In this document: piece by piece, positions 52,076-60,618 of the stretch
Position numbering within the stretch: the stretch's first letter is position 1
Layout: the number at the start of each line of letters is the position of its first letter
Source: CAYPPG01 sp964412555
GTDB taxonomy: Bacteria > Hinthialibacterota > Hinthialibacteria > Hinthialibacterales > Hinthialibacteraceae
Direction of reading: 5' to 3'
DNA length: 64,000 bases
Assembly: GCA_964412555.1 (NCBI GenBank)
Contig: CAYPPG010000011.1
Coordinates: forward strand, 1 to 64,000
Notes under the pieces: generated by a model
Databases searched by the model: none
Told to the model about the DNA's origin: nothing
Seen by the model: only the letters and a program-made list of their open reading frames with translations
Position numbers and translations under genes: made by a program

Positions 52076-53661
52076 TTGCCTTTACGGGCGGCTTATTGGG
52101 GATTCTCTTCATGATTCCGATGCGGCGGGTTTTTGTGGTGGACAGCCCTGAGTTGAAATTTCCCGAGGGTGTAGCTTGTGCAGAAGTGCTGCGCGTAGGT
52201 GAAACCACGAAAGAGGGTGAAGAAGAAGCCTCTTCCGGTACGCGCTTAGTGTTTACCGGCTTAGGAGTCGGTGCATTGTTGAAAATCTGTATTTCCTATT
52301 TAGGGCTTTTCAAGCAAAGTGTCGAATGGGCAATGGCCTATGCAAGCCGCGTGTTTTATATAGGAACGGATATTTCACCGGCACTGGTTGCTGTCGGAGT
52401 CGTGGTCGGCCTGCCGATTGCGATTCAAATATTTTTAGGTGGATTCCTCGGTTGGATGGTGATTATTCCATTGTTGGCGGCTGATCAGCAGGCCGCATCG
52501 GCATTGGATGAAGCCTGGAATTTATGGAGTACCCAGGTGCGGTATATTGGTGTCGGAACCATGATTGTGGGGGGAGTGGTTTCGATTTGGAAAGTACGAA
52601 ACGGCTTGATCACCGCCGTGACGGAAATTTCATCACAGTTTCGACCACAGGACATGCAGGAAGCGGACACGAAACGGATTGATATCAGCGGAACATCGAT
52701 TTTTCTGCTTGCCGTTTTTTGTGTATTGTTAACCTTTGGGATTTATTACACCGTTTTGCATGGGGAAGTGGGAATAACAGTATTGATCACATTGATCATG
52801 ATCGTGATGGCCTTCTTTTTCACTGCCGTTGCCAGTTATATTGTCGGGCTTGTAGGGAATTCAAACAGTCCGGTTTCGGGGATGACGATTTCTACAATTC
52901 TCGTGACGATGGCTTTGATTTATATCTTCGGATACAGCGGCGCGAACGGTATGATCGCCACTCTCGTGGTTGCAGGCGTCGTTTGTTGTGTAGCCTGTAC
53001 TTCAGGCGATGTGTGCAACGATTTGAAGACCGGTCATCTGGTCGGTGCCACTCCCCGCAACCAACAAAAAATGCAGATTCTCGGCGTCATCGCCGCTGCT
53101 TTCATTCTGGCGCCGGTAATGACTGTCTTGCATGAAGGTTCGATTGCCAACGGAACCGGCGGAATCGGTGGACGGGAACTGGCGGCTCCGCAGGCGGTGC
53201 TTTTTTCTTCTTTGGTACAGGGCTTTTTCGGAGACGGGCACTTGCCTTGGAATATGGTGTTGTGGGGAGTCTATATCGGAATATTGATGGTGATCATCGA
53301 TGGAATCCTGCAGGCGATGGATTCCAAGATTCGTTTGTATGTCATGCCGGTGGCGGTTGGAATCTATCTTCCCCTTACTCTTTCCGCTCCAATTTTGATG
53401 GGGGGAATCCTGCATGGGTTGCTTACAGGTCGCTCGGAAGCCGAGACGAATCGCCGGCAGAAACGTGGAGTTTTAGTCTCATCCGGAATGATCGCCGGTG
53501 AATCGCTGGCGGGAGTGCTGCTTGGTTTTATTGCTTATATGGAATACACATCGTGGAATTGGGGTGAGCAGATGGGGATTGACCAATTCAATAGTGTTTC
53601 TCTTCTCGCCCTTCTTTTCGTGATGGTATGGATGTATCGACAATCCATTCGGCAAAGATAG
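52039..53661 (+). CDS. OPT family oligopeptide transporter, main C-terminal piece
   Basis: This frame gives about 540 residues from LWEGFDFWTTSLIAFTGGLLGILFMIPMRR to the stop at 53661. It carries the family segment SPELKFPEGVACAEVLRVGE and some twelve membrane helices, including SYIVGLVGNSNSPVSGMTISTILV and ACTSGDVCNDLKTGHLVGATP. OPT proteins import small peptides or metal chelates with protons. With the first piece the total is about 644 residues, the normal size. The TTG at 52039 is unlikely to be a true start; the piece is most likely part of one gene. Confidence 0.88.
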   Translation: MWEGFDFWTTSLIAFTGGLLGILFMIPMRRVFVVDSPELKFPEGVACAEVLRVGETTKEGEEEASSGTRLVFTGLGVGALLKICISYLGLFKQSVEWAMAYASRVFYIGTDISPALVAVGVVVGLPIAIQIFLGGFLGWMVIIPLLAADQQAASALDEAWNLWSTQVRYIGVGTMIVGGVVSIWKVRNGLITAVTEISSQFRPQDMQEADTKRIDISGTSIFLLAVFCVLLTFGIYYTVLHGEVGITVLITLIMIVMAFFFTAVASYIVGLVGNSNSPVSGMTISTILVTMALIYIFGYSGANGMIATLVVAGVVCCVACTSGDVCNDLKTGHLVGATPRNQQKMQILGVIAAAFILAPVMTVLHEGSIANGTGGIGGRELAAPQAVLFSSLVQGFFGDGHLPWNMVLWGVYIGILMVIIDGILQAMDSKIRLYVMPVAVGIYLPLTLSAPILMGGILHGLLTGRSEAETNRRQKRGVLVSSGMIAGESLAGVLLGFIAYMEYTSWNWGEQMGIDQFNSVSLLALLFVMVWMYRQSIRQR

Positions 53662-53681
53662 AAATATTGCAAAATGCCGGA

Positions 53682-54371
53682 TTACTGAGCAGGTTTTAAG
53701 GATGCAATAAGGCTTTCGAAAGCCGATTTCCAATGGGATACCGTTTGTTTCGGTCCGGTCAATTTGAAATGCCACGGTCCGCCCGGCCCCTCGACAACCG
53801 CTGCCAGCATTCGTTGACCTTCTTGGGGAGTGCCGCCTCCCATTATCATGCCGGTGGAATAGGTTCCGCTGATATCAAGTATTTGTACCTTCAATCCGTC
53901 GACCTCTTGCTTTTCGATAACAGGTTCGCTTCCTTCCGGTTGTTGAAACTGGCCAATCCAGCGCTGGATATTTTGTTCGGCGCTGCCACCGATTCCTTGA
54001 AATAGTGCCAATTCAGCCGGTTCGGCAGCTCCTTCCGGTGGAGGTAAACGAAACTGGGCTGCTCGAAAGTTACTGCTCGGTTTTTCGGATTCCCACGTCG
54101 GCTCGATCTCAAATGACAGGGAAGCCACTGTTACTGTATTTCCATCTCTCTCGAGTGTACTGGTTCCGGGTGGCTGCAAAGACGCCGTTAAATTACCTTG
54201 CATCGGATTTTGGGCAATCGGTGGGTGTCCAGCGGGGAGTTGTTCGGTTCCGGTAGAGGCAATGGCTTTTGTCGGTGATGTCCCCGGCTCTTTATCCACC
54301 AATTGACCTCCCGAATCCGAGCAGGAGACGAATAGAAAAAGGATTGAAAATAAAGCGATATGATATTTCAT
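53682..54371 (-). CDS. Small lipoprotein of unknown function
   Basis: The ATG at 54371 (AAAGGA site upstream) gives 229 residues; the longer open frame reads through repeat DNA and is rejected. The leader ends in a lipobox FVSC at Cys17. A Pro/Thr-rich linker and a globular domain of about 140 residues follow (SLSFEIEPTWESEKPSSNFRAAQFRLP, GPGGPWHFKLTGPKQTVSHWKSAFESLIASL). The fold resembles PsbP/DUF-type proteins that measure stress or membrane association, but I cannot name a family. Same-strand genes are not adjacent. Confidence 0.8.
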   Translation of the reverse strand: MKYHIALFSILFLFVSCSDSGGQLVDKEPGTSPTKAIASTGTEQLPAGHPPIAQNPMQGNLTASLQPPGTSTLERDGNTVTVASLSFEIEPTWESEKPSSNFRAAQFRLPPPEGAAEPAELALFQGIGGSAEQNIQRWIGQFQQPEGSEPVIEKQEVDGLKVQILDISGTYSTGMIMGGGTPQEGQRMLAAVVEGPGGPWHFKLTGPKQTVSHWKSAFESLIASLKPAQ

Positions 54372-54425
54372 TATAGGATTCCTTTCATCACGATTGAAAA
54401 TTTGATCCATTCTTTTATGAGAAAA

Positions 54426-54530
54426 TTGTGGTGCAGACATCCTGTCTGCACAATTGAATGCGGAACCGAGGTTTGCACCACATCCTGTCTGCACAATGCA
54501 ATGCAGACCAGAGGTCTTCACCACAAATTG
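54426..54530. repeat. Second cluster of the TGCAGAC-ATCCT-GTCTGCA family
   Basis: The cluster has GTGCAGACATCCTGTCTGCA (54431-54450), a decayed middle copy around 54455-54495, and TGCAGACC-AGA-GGTCTTCA (54502-54520). It repeats the arrangement found next to sbcC at 45963-46062, about 8.4 kb away, and lies upstream of the small lipoprotein. Confidence 0.85.
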
Positions 54531-54670
54531 TTTAAGCGTATTCCAGTGTTTATCCTATCTCTTGATCTTATCTCGAAACAATATTTAGGGAATGATCAAT
54601 TTTGAGATTCCATCTTGTCTACTATACAAGAGTTCGTAGCTGGAGCGATACAAGAAAGGAGAGTACGAAA

Positions 54671-55414
54671 ATGCCAAAATTTATCGCCTTGTCAGGTCCT
54701 TCCTGCATCGGAAAAAGTCCGTTGTACAAAGCATTCAAACGTTTTTATCCGGAGTTGGCACAAACATTCCAAGAAATTGTTCTTTATAATGATCGTGCGC
54801 CCCGTCCGGGGGAACAGGATGGTGTGGATTACCATTTTCGTCCCCGAAAAGAAATCGAATCTTTGCGGGAGCGGGAAGGATTTATTATTGTTCCGGTTCG
54901 CAGTGATTTGCAAGCACTGGAAATCGAGCAAATTACCAAAATTATGGATAAGGGGGAAAACGCCTTCTTCGAAGGGAATCCGAATATCGTTGCCGAACTG
55001 CGAAAACAAAGTATTCTATCAAATTTTGAAACCATGACCGTTTTTGTCAGTCCGCTTTCACGGGATGAAATCCTTTTTCTGAAAGAGCCGGAACGAAGGG
55101 TGGATTTGCCCAAACTGGTTACGGATATTATGAGACGAAAACTTCTCCGGCGTACTCAAAAGCAAAAAGGCATACTTTCCGCTCCCGACTTGGAGAATAT
55201 CGAAACTCGCTGTTCTGCCGCATATAAAGAGATGCAGGAAGCTCATCATTTTGACTTTGTTGTTCCCAATCATGACGGTGAGGACTGCGAGAACTGGGAC
55301 GCTTTTTATTACCCACTCGGTGATGCGCGAAAAACGCTTGAAGCGTTTGTTTCCATTATGAAGAACAAGCCGCTGGATAGGGTGGAGAAATGGGAAGTGG
55401 ATTTGCTGCCTTGA
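54671..55414 (+). CDS. Guanylate kinase-like protein, divergent
   Basis: The ATG at 54671 with AAAGGAGAG upstream gives 247 residues; the frame open from 54602 adds a doubtful leader. The P-loop is GPSCIGKSPL at residues 8-17. The GMP-binding region is recognisable as DRAPRPGEQDGVDYHF, though the usual Ser/Thr before the Arg is replaced (YNDR). The protein is about 40-50 residues longer than typical Gmk (about 200). It may be the cell's guanylate kinase or a paralogue with another substrate. It stands alone. Confidence 0.75.
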   Translation: MPKFIALSGPSCIGKSPLYKAFKRFYPELAQTFQEIVLYNDRAPRPGEQDGVDYHFRPRKEIESLREREGFIIVPVRSDLQALEIEQITKIMDKGENAFFEGNPNIVAELRKQSILSNFETMTVFVSPLSRDEILFLKEPERRVDLPKLVTDIMRRKLLRRTQKQKGILSAPDLENIETRCSAAYKEMQEAHHFDFVVPNHDGEDCENWDAFYYPLGDARKTLEAFVSIMKNKPLDRVEKWEVDLLP

Positions 55415-55434
55415 ACCTTGTGAGCTTAGGTAAC

Positions 55435-55557
55435 TTACTTTTTTTCAAACCAGAGGGTAGCCAGGGCAAGACGTCAGGTCTGCCCTGGCGGAAACACGCT
55501 ATCAAGCAAGGGTAGACTTCGCTTACCCTTGTTACCCGTTTACTTTTTTTCAAACCA
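55435..55557. repeat. Repeat insertion bracketed by an 18-bp direct duplication at the gnd stop
   Basis: The 18-bp TTACTTTTTTTCAAACCA occurs at 55435-55452 and again at 55540-55557, where it encodes the last residues and stop of gnd. Between them are 87 bp with two repeat units: CCAGGGCA/TGCCCTGG arms (55461-55488) and CAAGGGTA...TTACCCTTG (55506-55531). The layout looks like an inserted element with a duplicated target. Confidence 0.85.
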
Positions 55558-56958
55558 TGTTTCCGTGTGAAAAATGCCTTCTTTATCTGTGCGTTGATAT
55601 GTGTGGGCGCCGAAGTAGTCGCGTTGCGCTTGGATAAGATTGGCTGGCAGCTGTTCGCGGCGATAGGCGTCGAAATAGGCTAGGGAAGCGCTCATCGACG
55701 GGACGGCGATACCGTGAGAAACCGCAAACGCGACTGTCCAGCGCCAAGCGTCTATGCGGGAGAGGATGTCTTCTCTGAAACTTGGGGCGACCAGCAAGTT
55801 CGGTAGATCGGGCTGTTTTTCAAACGCTTCTCGGATACGGTCCAGAAAGACGGCGCGGATAATGCATCCCCCTTTCCATATTTTGGCAATATCGCAATAG
55901 TTCAAACCATAATCATATTCTTGTGAAGCGGCGCGCATGAGGGCGAATCCCTGGGCGTAGGAGCAGATTTTGGAAGCATAGAGTGCAGCGCGAACGTTTT
56001 CGATCACATTGGCTCTGCTTGGCATTCCCGGATTGTCGGGAAGGGGGTATTGTTTTGACGCCTTTATGCGTTCTTCTTTCATGGCGGACATGAATCGGGC
56101 ATCGACGGAGGCGGTGATTGTCGGTATAGGGATGCCTAAATCAAGGGCGGTTTGGGATGTCCATTTTCCGGTCCCTTTTTGGCCGGCGCTGTCGAGGATG
56201 CGGTCAACCAGCACATCACCGCTCCCTTGATCGTCAGGGAAATTCACGATTTTTGCGGTGATTTCAATGAGAAACGATTGGAGTTCTCCGGCATTCCATT
56301 GACTGAATATATCGGCAATCTCATCGGGAGATGCTTGTAGGCCGTTACGAAGAATATCGTACGATTCAGCGATGAGTTGCATATCTCCGTATTCGATGCC
56401 GTTATGGCACATTTTCACGAAATGGCCGGCGCTTTTGCTTCCCATGAATTCGACGCAGGGACCGGAGCCGGTTTGCGCGCTGATTTTTTTTAGAATCGGT
56501 TCGAGTTCTTCATAGGCTTTCCGGTTTCCGCCAGGCATGATACTTGGTCCCCATAGAGCGCCTTCTTCGCCGCCGCTGATTCCGGTGCCGATATAGAGGA
56601 TCGGGCTGCTTTCGAGTTCTTGGATGCGGCGGTCGGTGTCTTTATAAAAGGAATTTCCACCGTCGATAAGGATATCGTCCTCTTCAAGCAAAGGTTTGAT
56701 TTCCTGGATGACCGCATCTACAGCCGGACCGGCTTTGACCATGATCAATATTTTGCGGGGACGATCCAACGATTGAACGAATTCCGATAGTGTATAGGCG
56801 GCGGAAATATGTTTTCCGGCACCGCGCCCTTCGATAAAGGTTTTTGTCTTTGAACCTGTTCGGTTATATACCGCAACGGCATAGCCGTTTCTTTCGAGAT
56901 TGAGGACGATATTTTCCCCCATAACGGCCAAGCCGATGACTCCGAATTGGTGACCCAT
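55540..56958 (-). CDS. gnd: 6-phosphogluconate dehydrogenase, decarboxylating
   Basis: The start at 56958 (MGHQFGVIGLAVMGENIVLNL, AAGGAGAAC site) gives 472 residues, the normal length. The Rossmann GLAVMGENI with YNRTGSKT indicates NADP. Substrate motifs are GGNSFYKDTDRR, GISGGEEGALWGPSIMPGG and VKMCHNGIEYGDMQ with the catalytic Lys and Glu. The enzyme converts 6-phosphogluconate to ribulose 5-phosphate in the pentose phosphate pathway. The stop codon sits within the 18-bp sequence that is duplicated downstream. Confidence 0.97.
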   Translation of the reverse strand: MGHQFGVIGLAVMGENIVLNLERNGYAVAVYNRTGSKTKTFIEGRGAGKHISAAYTLSEFVQSLDRPRKILIMVKAGPAVDAVIQEIKPLLEEDDILIDGGNSFYKDTDRRIQELESSPILYIGTGISGGEEGALWGPSIMPGGNRKAYEELEPILKKISAQTGSGPCVEFMGSKSAGHFVKMCHNGIEYGDMQLIAESYDILRNGLQASPDEIADIFSQWNAGELQSFLIEITAKIVNFPDDQGSGDVLVDRILDSAGQKGTGKWTSQTALDLGIPIPTITASVDARFMSAMKEERIKASKQYPLPDNPGMPSRANVIENVRAALYASKICSYAQGFALMRAASQEYDYGLNYCDIAKIWKGGCIIRAVFLDRIREAFEKQPDLPNLLVAPSFREDILSRIDAWRWTVAFAVSHGIAVPSMSASLAYFDAYRREQLPANLIQAQRDYFGAHTYQRTDKEGIFHTETWFEKK

Positions 56959-57338
56959 GATTTTGTTCTCCTTAAGAATGTGCACTCACGAGAGTATACA
57001 AAAGAATGTGTGTTTCCGAAGACTCTGAATAAATGATGCTGAATTAATGATTCGTCAAATGTTTGAGAAATTATACTTATTGGTGGAATGATTGACAAAA
57101 CGTTGATTTGCGCGAAAGATATTTGTCTGAATCGGGATTGGCCAGGATTAGAAGATTTCCAGGATGGGGAATATGAAAGCATTTCATTGCGTTTCGAGAA
57201 GACAACCAATAATCGTTAATCGCTCGCTAAATTTCGCTTGCTCCTCAAAAGAGCATATCCTGTTCATCCTTAAATCCTGGTGATCCAGATTCAGACAATA
57301 TGGTATCATGATAAGTAGAAAAGATCATGGAGGCTTTT
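56959..57338. other. 380-bp gap between gnd and the methyltransferase-PQQ gene
   Basis: This is the divergent promoter region of gnd (-) and the secreted fusion gene (+). The right half is copy 2 of the ~175-bp element (57123-57298). The left part, 56959-57122, shows no ORF or repeat. Confidence 0.6.
57123..57298. repeat. 176-bp dispersed element with terminal inverted repeats, copy 2
   Basis: The element starts TTGTCTGAATCGGGATTGGC and ends GATCCAGATTCAGACAA. Ends and internal blocks (CAGGATGGGGAATATGAAAG, ATATCCTGTTCATCCTTAAA) match copy 1 at 49193-49366. It ends 40 bp before the next gene, in the same orientation relative to the gene as copy 1 is to comB. Confidence 0.88.
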
Positions 57339-60300
57339 ATGAATAGAAAATGCCGGTTTTACATTGCTCTATTAGTTGTAATGTTTACCTGTTGGACTGT
57401 CAGTGCATTTGAGACGAATCAGCTGCAATCAATTTTGGAGGAAACAACAATCAAAGGCGGCTTGATTGTACATATAGGTTGCGGGAGTGGTGATCTAACG
57501 GTTGCACTGCGACAAGGTAACGGCTGCCTTGTCCAAGGATTGGATACTGAAGAAGACAATGTAATAAAAATCCGTCAATATATACGTTCTCATGATCTTT
57601 ATGGTACGGTTACGGCGGATTGTTTTGATGGAGAACATTTGCCGTATACCGACAATCTTGTGAATTTGCTGGTTGTAAGCAAACCGTATGATTTAAAACA
57701 GGCAGAAATCATGCGCGTGTTGGCTCCCAATGGCGTTGCCATTGTGAAGCAAGATGATTCGTGGGAGCAAAGAGTGAAGCCATGGCCGGAAGAGATCGAT
57801 GAGTGGACTCATTATTTGCACGGTCCCAACAATAATGCTGTTGCGAACGATTCGGTTGTCGGTCCGCCCCGTTATATGCAGTGGCTGAGTGATCCACTCT
57901 GGACGCGCAATCACCACAAGTTAAATAGTATCAGTGCCTTAGTGACAGCACAAGGAAAAATATTTTATATTGCGGATGAGTCGCCTGCGGCGAATATCCG
58001 ATTACCGGGGAAGTGGTCGCTTACCGCTCGAGATGCTTTCAATGGTGTGGAATTGTGGAAAAGGAATATGGAATCGTGGACATGGCACGGAGTCCGCTTT
58101 CGTTCCGGCCCGCCTCAAGTGACGAGACTCTTAGTTGTATCCGATGATCGCTTGTTCGTACCGCTGGGATTGAATGCACCAGTGTCGGTTTTGGATGCGG
58201 TTTCTGGGCAAACATTGCACACTTTTGATGATACTGTTGGCGCTGAAGAAATGATTCTCGCCGATGAAATCTTGCTGGTTTTGCAAGGAGAACCGGTAGC
58301 GGAGCATGCAATCAATCATCCAGCCTTTAAAGATAAATACCAATGGCCGAATCGGAAATCGATTTTAGCAATTGATACTGAAACGGGGAAAACCTTATGG
58401 GAGTGGTCGGATCCCGAAGCGAATCCTATGCCTGAAACGCTCGCTTCCGATGGAAATAATGCATATATACAAATTGGTGAGAGTGTGACCTGCCTCGATT
58501 TGAAATCGGGTGAAAACAAGTGGACGGTGCGTGAAGAGCAAAAGAATAAGAAGCGTAGTAAGTTGACGTATGGTTTGCACACTTTGGTTGTTGTCAATGA
58601 TGTCGTCTTATGCAATCTTTCCAGAAAACTGACCGCGTTGTCGGCTGAGACAGGAGAAATGCTTTGGGAATGTCAGGCCGGTGGAGGATTTCATTCACCG
58701 CTCGATATTTTTGTCATCAACGGTTTGGTTTGGCAAGGATTGCATGTGAGCGATTCCGTTGCACCCCCACCAGTCCAGGATTTCAGCGAAGGCCGGGATT
58801 TGTATACGGGTGAGGTGAAGAGAAGCAACAACATCATGGTCGATCTTCAGACCTCGGGACACCATCATCGATGTTATCGTGAAAAGGCGACAGTACGGTT
58901 TATCCTCGCTGGTAAACGGGGGATCGAGATGATGGATCTCGAAGATGATGAGCATTCTCGCAACAATTGGGTGAGAGGAACATGCCAATATGGAATCTTA
59001 CCGGCCAATGGGCTAATTTATACTCCTCCCCACTCTTGTGGTTGTTATATGGAATCCAAATTACGGGGATTCTGGTCTTTATCGGCGGAAAAAGAAGAAA
59101 GGCAAAGAGTTCTTGATGAACGAAGATTGGAAAAGGGACCTGCATACGGACAACAGATCGAAAGGACGCCTAATAACAAGGAATCATGGCCACAGTTCAG
59201 AAACGATTCGCTTCGGAGTAGTATTGCAAAAACAGCCTTGCGCAAAGATTTAAATCATGCTTGGAAAACAGATATCGGCGGACGGTTGACTCAGCCGGTG
59301 ATTGCCAGTGGGATTGGACTTGTAGCCGCGAGGGATGAAAACACTCTTTATGCGTTGGACGAAAAAAACGGGGAAGTACGCTGGACCTATACTGTTGGAG
59401 GACGGATCGATTCACCTCCAGCGATTTATCACAGTCGAGTTCTGTTCGGTGCGGCGGATGGCCGAGTCTATTGTTTACGGTTGAGTGACGGGGAGTTGAT
59501 ATGGCGCTTTCTCGCTGCGCCGCTTGATCAGAGAACGGTTGCTTTTGATCAAGTGGAATCGCTGTGGCCGGTGCATGGCAGTGTTTTAATACTGGATGGT
59601 ATTGCCTATTGTTCCGCTGGTCGTTCGACCTGGCTGGATGGGGGAATCGTTCTATACGGATTAAAACCGGAAAGTGGCGAGATCGTTTATAAAACTCACT
59701 TTGAAAGTCAACATCCCGATATAGAAGAAGGGAAAAAAGAGGCGAAACCGGATCATGAAACTCGGATCGATCAAAATACGACGGATTATAAAACATTTCT
59801 TGCATCCGACCGAAGCGATGCTTTTTCCATGGCGGGTGGAGCGGTTTCCGATGTGCTTGTAAGCGATGGACAGGATGTGTTCTTGCATCATGTTCGCTTC
59901 GATAAAGAATTGACAATGAAAGATCGGATGAAGCCTCATCTGTTTTCGACCTCAAGTCTTTTGGACAATTCGGAAAATCACCGGACGCATTGGGTTCTTG
60001 GCACAGGGGATTTCAGCAGAATTCCGGTTGCCTATTCGTGGATCGTCAATCGTCCGGGGACTCGCGAGCCGACGATCGCCGTACCGTCAGGCTTGATGAT
60101 GGTCTTCGACAACAGTTCCGTTTGGGGCGTGCGCAGAAAAGGAGACGCAATCGGAGAATACTTTCTTTTTGAGAAAAAGAACGAACCGTTTTCGGAAAGA
60201 GATCAATCGCTGCCTGATTTTCGAAAAATTTCACGAGAAAAAGCCAATGAATATGTGTGGAAAATCGACCTTTCCTTTCATCCACGGGCAATGATAAAAT

Positions 60301-60542
60301 CCAAAGGAAACCTATTTGTTGGCGGTATGCCTTTAAAACTTTCTGCCGAAGATCCATTTGCATCTTATGAAGGAAAAAAAGGCGGCATTGTTGGAGTCAT
60401 CTCCTCTGAAGACGGAAATGTACTCGCTGAATATGATTTATCTTCACCAGTTATCTGGGATGGGATGGCTGCGGCGAATGGGAAATTGTTTGTGGTTACG
60501 AGTGATGGATCGATCTTTTGTTTCGCTGCATCTGAACAATAG
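57339..60542 (+). CDS. Secreted methyltransferase-like / PQQ-type beta-propeller fusion
   Basis: The ATG at 57339 has GGAGG 7 bp upstream and gives 1,067 residues; a second ATG four codons earlier holds that site. A signal peptide (about 1-24) is followed by a class I SAM methyltransferase-like domain (about 35-145; VHIGCGSGDLTVAL, the last acidic residue LDTEEDN, IMRVLAPNGVAIVKQ). Two BamB/PQQ-like propeller stretches follow (about 290-480 and 600-760; LAIDTETGKTLWEWSD, LTALSAETGEMLWECQ, LYALDEKNGEVRWTYTVGG). The last part again has propeller strands (VISSEDGNVLAEYDL). Such fusions occur in Planctomycetota-type genomes; activity is unknown. Confidence 0.88.
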   Translation: MNRKCRFYIALLVVMFTCWTVSAFETNQLQSILEETTIKGGLIVHIGCGSGDLTVALRQGNGCLVQGLDTEEDNVIKIRQYIRSHDLYGTVTADCFDGEHLPYTDNLVNLLVVSKPYDLKQAEIMRVLAPNGVAIVKQDDSWEQRVKPWPEEIDEWTHYLHGPNNNAVANDSVVGPPRYMQWLSDPLWTRNHHKLNSISALVTAQGKIFYIADESPAANIRLPGKWSLTARDAFNGVELWKRNMESWTWHGVRFRSGPPQVTRLLVVSDDRLFVPLGLNAPVSVLDAVSGQTLHTFDDTVGAEEMILADEILLVLQGEPVAEHAINHPAFKDKYQWPNRKSILAIDTETGKTLWEWSDPEANPMPETLASDGNNAYIQIGESVTCLDLKSGENKWTVREEQKNKKRSKLTYGLHTLVVVNDVVLCNLSRKLTALSAETGEMLWECQAGGGFHSPLDIFVINGLVWQGLHVSDSVAPPPVQDFSEGRDLYTGEVKRSNNIMVDLQTSGHHHRCYREKATVRFILAGKRGIEMMDLEDDEHSRNNWVRGTCQYGILPANGLIYTPPHSCGCYMESKLRGFWSLSAEKEERQRVLDERRLEKGPAYGQQIERTPNNKESWPQFRNDSLRSSIAKTALRKDLNHAWKTDIGGRLTQPVIASGIGLVAARDENTLYALDEKNGEVRWTYTVGGRIDSPPAIYHSRVLFGAADGRVYCLRLSDGELIWRFLAAPLDQRTVAFDQVESLWPVHGSVLILDGIAYCSAGRSTWLDGGIVLYGLKPESGEIVYKTHFESQHPDIEEGKKEAKPDHETRIDQNTTDYKTFLASDRSDAFSMAGGAVSDVLVSDGQDVFLHHVRFDKELTMKDRMKPHLFSTSSLLDNSENHRTHWVLGTGDFSRIPVAYSWIVNRPGTREPTIAVPSGLMMVFDNSSVWGVRRKGDAIGEYFLFEKKNEPFSERDQSLPDFRKISREKANEYVWKIDLSFHPRAMIKSKGNLFVGGMPLKLSAEDPFASYEGKKGGIVGVISSEDGNVLAEYDLSSPVIWDGMAAANGKLFVVTSDGSIFCFAASEQ

Positions 60543-60563
60543 GAAGGATGGTCTTGCACTCGT

Positions 60564-60592
60564 TGAAAGATGCGGGCAGGGATGCCCGCGCT
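60564..60592. repeat. Second copy of the GCGGGC-AGGGAT-GCCCGC palindrome
   Basis: GCGGGCAGGGATGCCCGC (60572-60589) is the inverse of the copy at 43941-43958; flanking GATG and GCTCCG also match. It lies in the 76-bp gap between the fusion protein and the sulfatase. Confidence 0.8.
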
Positions 60593-60618
60593 CCGACAAG
60601 GAATGAGGTAATGAAGAT

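Noticed and set aside
53682..54524. Longer start for the small lipoprotein
   Set aside because: The extra N-terminal part is translated hairpin repeat; the lipobox leader begins at 54371.
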